The translations under genes and the position numbers were made by a program. Shown one piece after another: positions 58,268-64,000 of a stretch of 64,000 nucleotides of DNA. The stretch covers positions 265,445,519-265,509,518 of the forward strand of contig CM040118.1 of assembly GCA_022559845.1 (NCBI GenBank). The letters are read 5' to 3'. The DNA is from Amorphophallus konjac. Its lineage: Eukaryota > Streptophyta > Magnoliopsida > Alismatales > Araceae. Each line of letters starts with the position of its first letter. Within the stretch, counting starts at the first letter, position 1. The notes beneath the pieces are model-generated. The model did no database searches, was not told the origin of the DNA, and saw only the letters and a list, made by a program, of their open reading frames with translations.

Positions 58268-60517
58268 TGTAAGATCTGGTAGTTAATGGATTCTTAGCGG
58301 ATCCTTATCGGTATTGAAGTGTGGAAAGAATTACGAATTTAGGCTATTTTATTGGGCTTAATGGGCCTAGTTTAATGGGCTTAATCGATTTGTATAAGTT
58401 TTTAGAACTCAAATAAGGCATATATGCAATATCGCTTAATTTAAATCCTCTTTGCAATTTAAGGTTTTTTCACAAAAAAAATAATATATTAAATGTTTCT
58501 TTTGAGAACCCACGGTTCTCTCTCTCCCCTCACCCTCTCTTTCTCTCCCGCGTGCGACCCCCCTCTCTCCTCTTACTCTTTGGTGGTGTGCTCACCCAAG
58601 GGCGCTGCAGGACGTGCAGGAGGTGGCGTTGGCGAGCTCGGGACGTGGGAAGAGCGGTGGCATCGTCGTGAAGGCGGGCCGCGGAGTGTGGAGGCGCGGC
58701 GTCCTTCGTGTTGAACGGGTGTGGAATGGCGCTTTCGACTTGAAACAGGTAGGGGGATGGCTTCCTTGCCTTGTTAGGATTGTTTCCCCACCCCCTGGCG
58801 TGTAAATAGCCAGCCTACAAGCATGAACATCGTCATTTATGTCTTAATAGCATGAACATTGTACTTTATGTTTTCGATCCATCCATGGCCATTGTTTTGT
58901 GTTTTCGGGCATGTGATTGCTGTGGATTGGATGTGGGAAGGCAGGCAACAGGTTAAACCATGTTTTCCCGTCGATTTGAATCGATTGGGAGGGGTTCCAA
59001 ATGGAATTCCCGCAGTTTCGGTGCTCTGGACGACTAGCGGTCGCTCCAGAGACCGCTATTAACACGGTATGTGGCGGCGGACGTTAGCGGTCGCCCCCTG
59101 ACCGTTTACCACCATTGGCGATCTTCAGACCGACCATTTCATGTTAGTAGTGGCCCAATAAATGACCGCTAAGACCCTTTGACCAAGTAAGGCGGTGGAC
59201 GCCTGGCGGTCTTTGACCCGACCGTTTTCGGTCCTTTCGCGGTCAATCGTACGACCACTTACGATTGGGTTTTCTTCCGTTTAAAATACATGAAACGTCT
59301 GTACCATGGTGGTCATAAGGACGACCGCTTAGGACGGGGTGGCGGTCAATCGTATGACTGTTTACCAACCCCTCGCGGTCCTGCATTAGACCGTTTCTTC
59401 CTGCAGCATATGAATTTCATGTTGTTCATTTAATTATGCATTCTATACTGCATATTCGCCATGTTTAAATATTCTTATAAATTGTGGCATGTTTTTAGAT
59501 CCCAATAGAATTATTTTCTCTTCCCTTGTGATGGAACCACTAGTCGTACCCCGACGACCTCTAGTGTTGGCCTACCTGGGAGAGGTGGCAGGGTAGTCCC
59601 GATGTACGGTTTGTAAGCTAGTTTTCATGGGCCCCCTTGCTTGGCAGTAGTGTCCTACTGGGGGGGAAACTAGTTAGAGGCCTGGCTTAAGGCATTGAGC
59701 CTGTGTGTGCACACGTGGTCAGGGGCTTGGACTGACACTGACGAGTGTGACCCTGACTAGTTCTTGTCCTTGGTTACTATTACGTGTCTTGCTTGACGCG
59801 ATCTAGGCTTGTGTAGATACTTGAGACGCAGTATAAGTCATCAGTGGACACGTCTGTTCTTCTTTCTGGTGGTCCTTTCTCTCTCCTGTCACTTGGAATG
59901 GTTGAATTATTATTCTATTGGTAGATTTTAAATATCTAGTTTAATTATTCATGTGAATATTTAATGGCATTCAGTTAGCTGTCTTTAATTTATTCTCATG
60001 CACCTGCAGCTTTATTTCCTATCTTTTCTTTATGCCATTGCATGATTAATTACTGTTATACGTTTAGTTGCGAGGTAGGGATCCATGTGAACCCTACTGA
60101 GTCTTTGTTGTGAGACTCACCCTTCCTTTTCAGGTGAGCCAGAGCAACAGTCCGCAGGTTTCCCTCGCGCTTTTGGCGGGAAGTCTTAGACGCCAGCTGT
60201 GGTCGGTCCTTTGTCTATCTTTTGATTTCTTTTGGCCGGGGTATGCCCCATGTAGTTATTTATTTTGACTCTTGTACAGTGTCGGACTTGTGATGTATGG
60301 ATCTGGTCTAATATGTATAATCATATCACTCTGTTATTTTAAATTGGTTCCGCTTATGCTTAAAATTGCCATTTTCTAATTGTGCGTGTAATTCCAATTC
60401 ATTATGCACCTCCTCAACCAATCCTCCCAACCCGTACAGGGCCTCATCAGCCTCTTGGGTGGCGTCTCCGAGTTCTTGGTATCGGTTTACCGGTATCTGG
60501 ATCTCCGGGTCGTTACA
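58268..60517 (+). repeat. 5' LTR of the Tekay-like chromovirus
   Basis: Begins TGTAAGATCTGG and ends GGGTCGTTACA, giving perfect TGTAA/TTACA ends; 2,250 bp. The PBS follows. Small open frames (58493-58805) are not supported as genes. Confidence 0.8.
59036..59395. repeat. Array of nine GGTC-N7/8-GACC-like inverted repeats
   Basis: AGCGGTC-N8-GACCGCT (59036) and AGCGGTC-N7-GACCGTT (59086) are followed by weaker units near 59116 and 59150 and by units near 59206, 59239, 59311, 59342 and 59375, most with an 8-base centre. Spacing averages about 40 bp. Confidence 0.85.
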
Positions 60518-60519
60518 GT

Positions 60520-60531
60520 TGGTATCAGAGC
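60520..60531 (+). other. PBS of the Tekay-like chromovirus
   Basis: TGGTATCAGAGC two bases after the LTR end; initiator methionine tRNA type. Confidence 0.9.
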
Positions 60532-60671
60532 GGTGTTGGGGTGATGTATAAGGAATTGAAATTGCAATAGTCCAGAACAAGTCCATGTGTACCACCATTG
60601 CTGGCTTAGGTTGTTTTCCGTGATTACTTATGATTTCCTTGTTGTGCGTTTTCTTTTAAACTTAGATTGCA

Positions 60672-61868
60672 ATGCCGCCTAGACGGAGAGGCTGAGGTCG
60701 TGTCTAGGTTAATGTGCCTCGAGATGTTCCAAGAGAAGAGAGCGATACTTCACCTCCTCCAGCGAATGTTCGAGGGCAAGGCTGTGTTGACCCTGCTGTT
60801 GGTGAAGACTTAGTGCCTCAAGGTGGTCGTGGTCGAGTTTTGAAGGAGTTTCTTTTTTTCCACCCACCGACATATGAAGGACCAATTGATCCAGATGCGG
60901 CGAGGGTTTGTCTGGACGCGACGGAGGGTGTATTATGTTCCATGGAATGCACTGAAGATGAGAAGGTGATGTTAGCTACGTTCCAGTTGCAGGGGGCAGC
61001 ACTCAAGTGGTGGACCACGGAGTGGGAGGTGACCTTCAAGTCCCGTCCTCTTCGACTTATCCCATGGAAGGAGTTTGTGACTTCTTTTGAGCGTACTTAT
61101 AGTCCGGCCTATCTTAGAATGTACAAGATGCACCAGTTTATGGAGTTGGTTCAGGGTGAGATGATGGTGTTGCAATATTGGAATAAATTCATGGAATTGG
61201 GTCGGTATGCTCCTCATATTCTTGCTGAAGAAGGGCTGAAGACTGAGCAATTTTTGCGTGGTTTGAAGCCAGAGCTGAGGCAGCCTCTAATTGCAACCAG
61301 AGTGATAGAATTAGATGTGGCATATTAGGTAGCAACAGCTTTAGAACTTGATATGGCAAGATCTCAAGGGTGAACCCAAGTGGAGCCAGTGCAGCACAGT
61401 GTGTAGCAGCAGCAGGCTACTAGTTTACCAAGTGTGATGGGGGCACCATCTTCTGCTCCTTCTGCTAGTGGTACTTCCTCCAAATCTAAATTTAGGAAGA
61501 TGTTCAGAAAATCCAAGAAGCAGTATGGTCAACAAGCTTCCTCTGATACTATGCCACAATCAGCACCCACTTCTTTTCAGCGATAGGGATCGGTGGCTAG
61601 TCAGCCGAGACCATGTCCGAGGTGTGGCGATCATCATCCGGGACGACCATGCTCGATGCCCGTGGTGTGTTTTAGGTGCGATCAGATAGGACATGTGGTT
61701 CATGACTGTCCGATGAGGCCGAAGCAGCCTGTCACTTTTTCACAGCCACAGCAGTTCAGACCTCCACCTCCACCACCATCACAGTCACAGCAATATTCAT
61801 AGACGTCTGTATCATCGTCGTAGCAGTCAACGGCAGGCGGAAAGAAATAAAAAGGGAGAGTCACGCAT
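60672..61868 (+). pseudogene. Chromovirus gag, degraded
   Basis: Starts MPPRRRG with stops at codons 8 and 12. The capsid domain (FLFFHPPTYEGPIDPDAARV, then LQGAALKWWTTEW) is open 60714-61328. A zinc knuckle CFRCDQIGHVVHDC is near 61669-61710. Stops at 61326, 61372, 61408, 61584 and 61799 lie in one otherwise continuous frame. Confidence 0.85.
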
Positions 61869-62595
61869 ATGACTCGTTCTGAAGCAGTGGCGTCTCATTT
61901 GGTGGAAGGTACCATTATGATTTATGGTCATGCAGCTCATGTTTTATTTGACTCAGGTGCTTCTCATTCATTTATTTTTAAAGATTTTGTTTCTTGTATT
62001 AAGGAGCCGACATCAGAGATTTCTTGTGAGTTACTTGTTGAATTGCCTTCTGGGGAGTTCATGTTTACGCCTTTCTATCTTTATGAGACTCCTATAGTGA
62101 TTTGGGAATCAGTAGTTGCCAGCTTGGCTATATGCGTTGAAGCTGGTAGATTATGATGTTATTCTGGGCATGGATTTGTTAGAGAATTATGGAGCTATGG
62201 TTTATTGTAAATCGAAGAAAGTTTATTTTCAGCCATCTGGGAAAGCGGCATTCTATTTTCAAGGTATTCGATCTCGTTCTCCTCGCTTGCTTATTTCTGC
62301 TATTCGAGCCTATAGATTGCTTAATGCAGGTTGTCAGGGATTCTTTGCTTCCGTGGTTGCTGTTGAGGCACCACAGCAGGAGATAAGTGATGTTCCTGTG
62401 GTTTGTGAATTTCCTAATGTGTTTTCTGATGAGTTACCAGGCTTACCCCCACAACGAGAGATTGAGATGGTGATTGAACTAATTCCAAGTACGGCACCTT
62501 TAGCAAAGGCACCTTTACCGTATGGCTCCTGCAGAATTGAAAGAATTGAAAGCATAGTTGTCAGAATTGCTGGAAAAAGGCTATATCTGTCCTAG
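61869..62595 (+). pseudogene. Chromovirus protease region, frameshifted
   Basis: Protease with HVLFDSGASHSFIF near 61938. The frame changes near 62130, after which LKLVDYDVILGMDLLENYGA continues the protease domain and then a linker toward RT. Confidence 0.8.
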
Positions 62596-64000
62596 CTTTT
62601 CTTCATGGGGTTCTCCTGTATTGTTTGTGAAGAAGTAAGATGGAAGCCTGAGGCTATGTATTGATTATAGGCAATTAAATCAGGTGACTATCAAGAATAA
62701 ATATCCTTTACACAGGATCGATGATTTATTTGACCAACTTCAGTCGGCAAGTGTCTTTTCACGGATTGATCTTCGATCTGGTTACTACCAATTGAGGATT
62801 CAGGAATCTGATGTGGAGAAGAGTGCCTTTAGTACGAGGTATGGTCATTATGAATTCTTGGTTATGCCATTTGGGCTAACCAATGCTCCAGCAGCTTTTA
62901 TGGACCTCATGCATCGTGTGTTTCGTCCATATTTGGACAAGTTTGTGGTGATCTTTGTGGATGATATTTTGGTCTATTCTGCCTCTGAGGAAGAACATGT
63001 TCAGCATCTTCGAGTGGTATTGCAGACTCTGCGAGATCACGAGCTCTATGCTAAATTTAGCAAATGTGAGTTTTGGCTTCGGGAAGTTCATTTTCTAGGC
63101 CATGTGATTTCTGGCGACGGAGTTGCAGTTGATCCTATTAAGATTGAAGCTGTTCTACAATGGCAAAGCCTTAAGACTGTGATAGAGATCAAAAGCTTTC
63201 TAGGTCTTGCTGCTTATTACAGGAGGTTTATTCAAGATTTTGCACGGATTGCCGCGCCAATGACTAAGTTGACTCGCAAAGATGTGCCATTTGTGTGGTC
63301 AGATAAGTGTGAACAGAGCTTCAATGAATTGAAAAGGCTGCTCACCACTTCCCCAGTACTTGTTTTACCTTCTAGCTCGGGTTGCTTCGTTGTATGTATA
63401 GATGCTTCTCGAGTAGAGTTGGGTGCAGTGCTTATGCAACATGGCAAGGTCGTGTCATATGCATCCCGGCAATTAAAGCAACATGAAGAAAATTACCCTA
63501 CTCATGATTTAGAGTTGGCAGCGGTGATTTTTGCATTAAAAATCTGGCGACACTACTTGTATGGTGAGAAATTTGAGATCTTCACAGATCATCAAAGTTT
63601 AAAATATGTGTTTTCTTAGAAGGATTTAAATCTTCATCAGAGCAGGTGGATGGAGTATATGAAAGACTATGATTTTACTCTGTCTTATCAACCTGGAAAG
63701 ATGAATGTGGTGGCTGATGCACTGAGCAGGAAAGTGCAAGTTAGTCATTTAATGATTCGTGAATGAAAGTTGTGGGAACAGTTTCCTTGTGAGACATTCA
63801 GATTGCAAATTCTCCGTGATCCGATGGTAGCCGTGTTTGCTAGTCTAGTGATGACTCCAGCTATTTACCAACAGATCAGGGAGGCACAGCAGGCAGATGC
63901 TGAGTTGTCTCGTATTCTGTTAATGCCAGATGTGGAATTTGGTGATGATTTTGTGGTTAGATTTAGAGGGAGGCTTTATGTTCTAGCTGACGATTCATTA
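62575..64000 (+). pseudogene. Chromovirus RT, RNase H and start of the integrase region
   Basis: After another frame change, RT reads [20 protein letters not shown] from about 62656, with FVDD near 62958 and LVYSAS, all typical of Tekay. RNase [16 protein letters not shown] near 63398 and [12 protein letters not shown] before a TAG at 63617. ADALSRKVQ follows near 63715, then a stop near 63764 and the linker towards integrase. Cut by the window edge. Confidence 0.85.

Larger units (their letters stand above)
58268..64000 (+). mobile_element. Tekay-like chromovirus, 5' part, decayed
   Basis: LTR, initiator-Met PBS, gag, protease, RT and RNase H in order, then the start of the integrase region at the window edge. 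Frameshifts and stops are many. It abuts the T-like fragment at 58267; the expected target duplication partner lies outside the window. Confidence 0.85.

Noticed and set aside
58493..58805. Host gene fragment near 58.5-58.8 kb
   Set aside because: Short frames inside an LTR whose two ends and PBS are clear; no conserved motif.

Overview
The window is plant nuclear DNA made almost entirely of nested LTR retrotransposons. I find no host protein gene, rRNA gene or tRNA gene that I can support. It reads as a flowering plant: Ty3/gypsy elements of the Tat/Retand, Athila and chromovirus (Tekay-like) lineages, a Copia-type LTR, primer-binding sites for plant tRNAs, GT-AG introns and TATA boxes. The species cannot be told from this.

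Layout from left to right. (1) 151-2034 is a Copia-type LTR that cuts into the gag of an old element 'T' (2035-5499, continuing 16791-21101). T has gag remnants and a 3' LTR at 19471-21101, but no visible polymerase. (2) T is interrupted by Tat/Retand element R1 (5505-16785, TSD AGTGG). (3) 21102-22080 is unassigned DNA holding a perfect (CA)107 microsatellite. (4) A minus-strand chromovirus LTR (22081-23478 plus 43022-44844) is split by a second Tat/Retand element, R2 (23479-43016, TSD CCTGG). R2 is itself interrupted inside pol by a non-autonomous element N (29682-38067, TSD GGAAC, LTRs of about 2.77 kb). (5) 44942-45177 is the chromodomain end of the minus-strand chromovirus pol. A minus-strand T-like fragment (45178-45363 plus 56929-58267) is inserted in it. 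(6) That fragment is interrupted by an Athila element (45364-56928, TSD GTACC) with LTRs that look identical and an intact 1,887-codon gag-pol frame. (7) A Tekay-like chromovirus (58268-64000) runs off the right edge.

How the parts work together: in each autonomous element gag packages the RNA, and protease, reverse transcriptase, RNase H and integrase copy and insert it. R1 and R2 also carry, on the opposite strand between pol and the 3' LTR, a long gene of the 'putative gypsy type transposon' family. In both copies it has a GT-AG intron at the same place. R1, R2 and the right-hand chromovirus are decayed by stop codons and frameshifts. Athila is intact and N keeps one long open frame, so these two look youngest.

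The most unusual signals are arrays of GGTC-N7/8-GACC inverted repeats in several unrelated LTR families, and the spliced antisense gene of R1/R2, whose reading frame stays conserved for about 95 codons past a stop shared by both copies.
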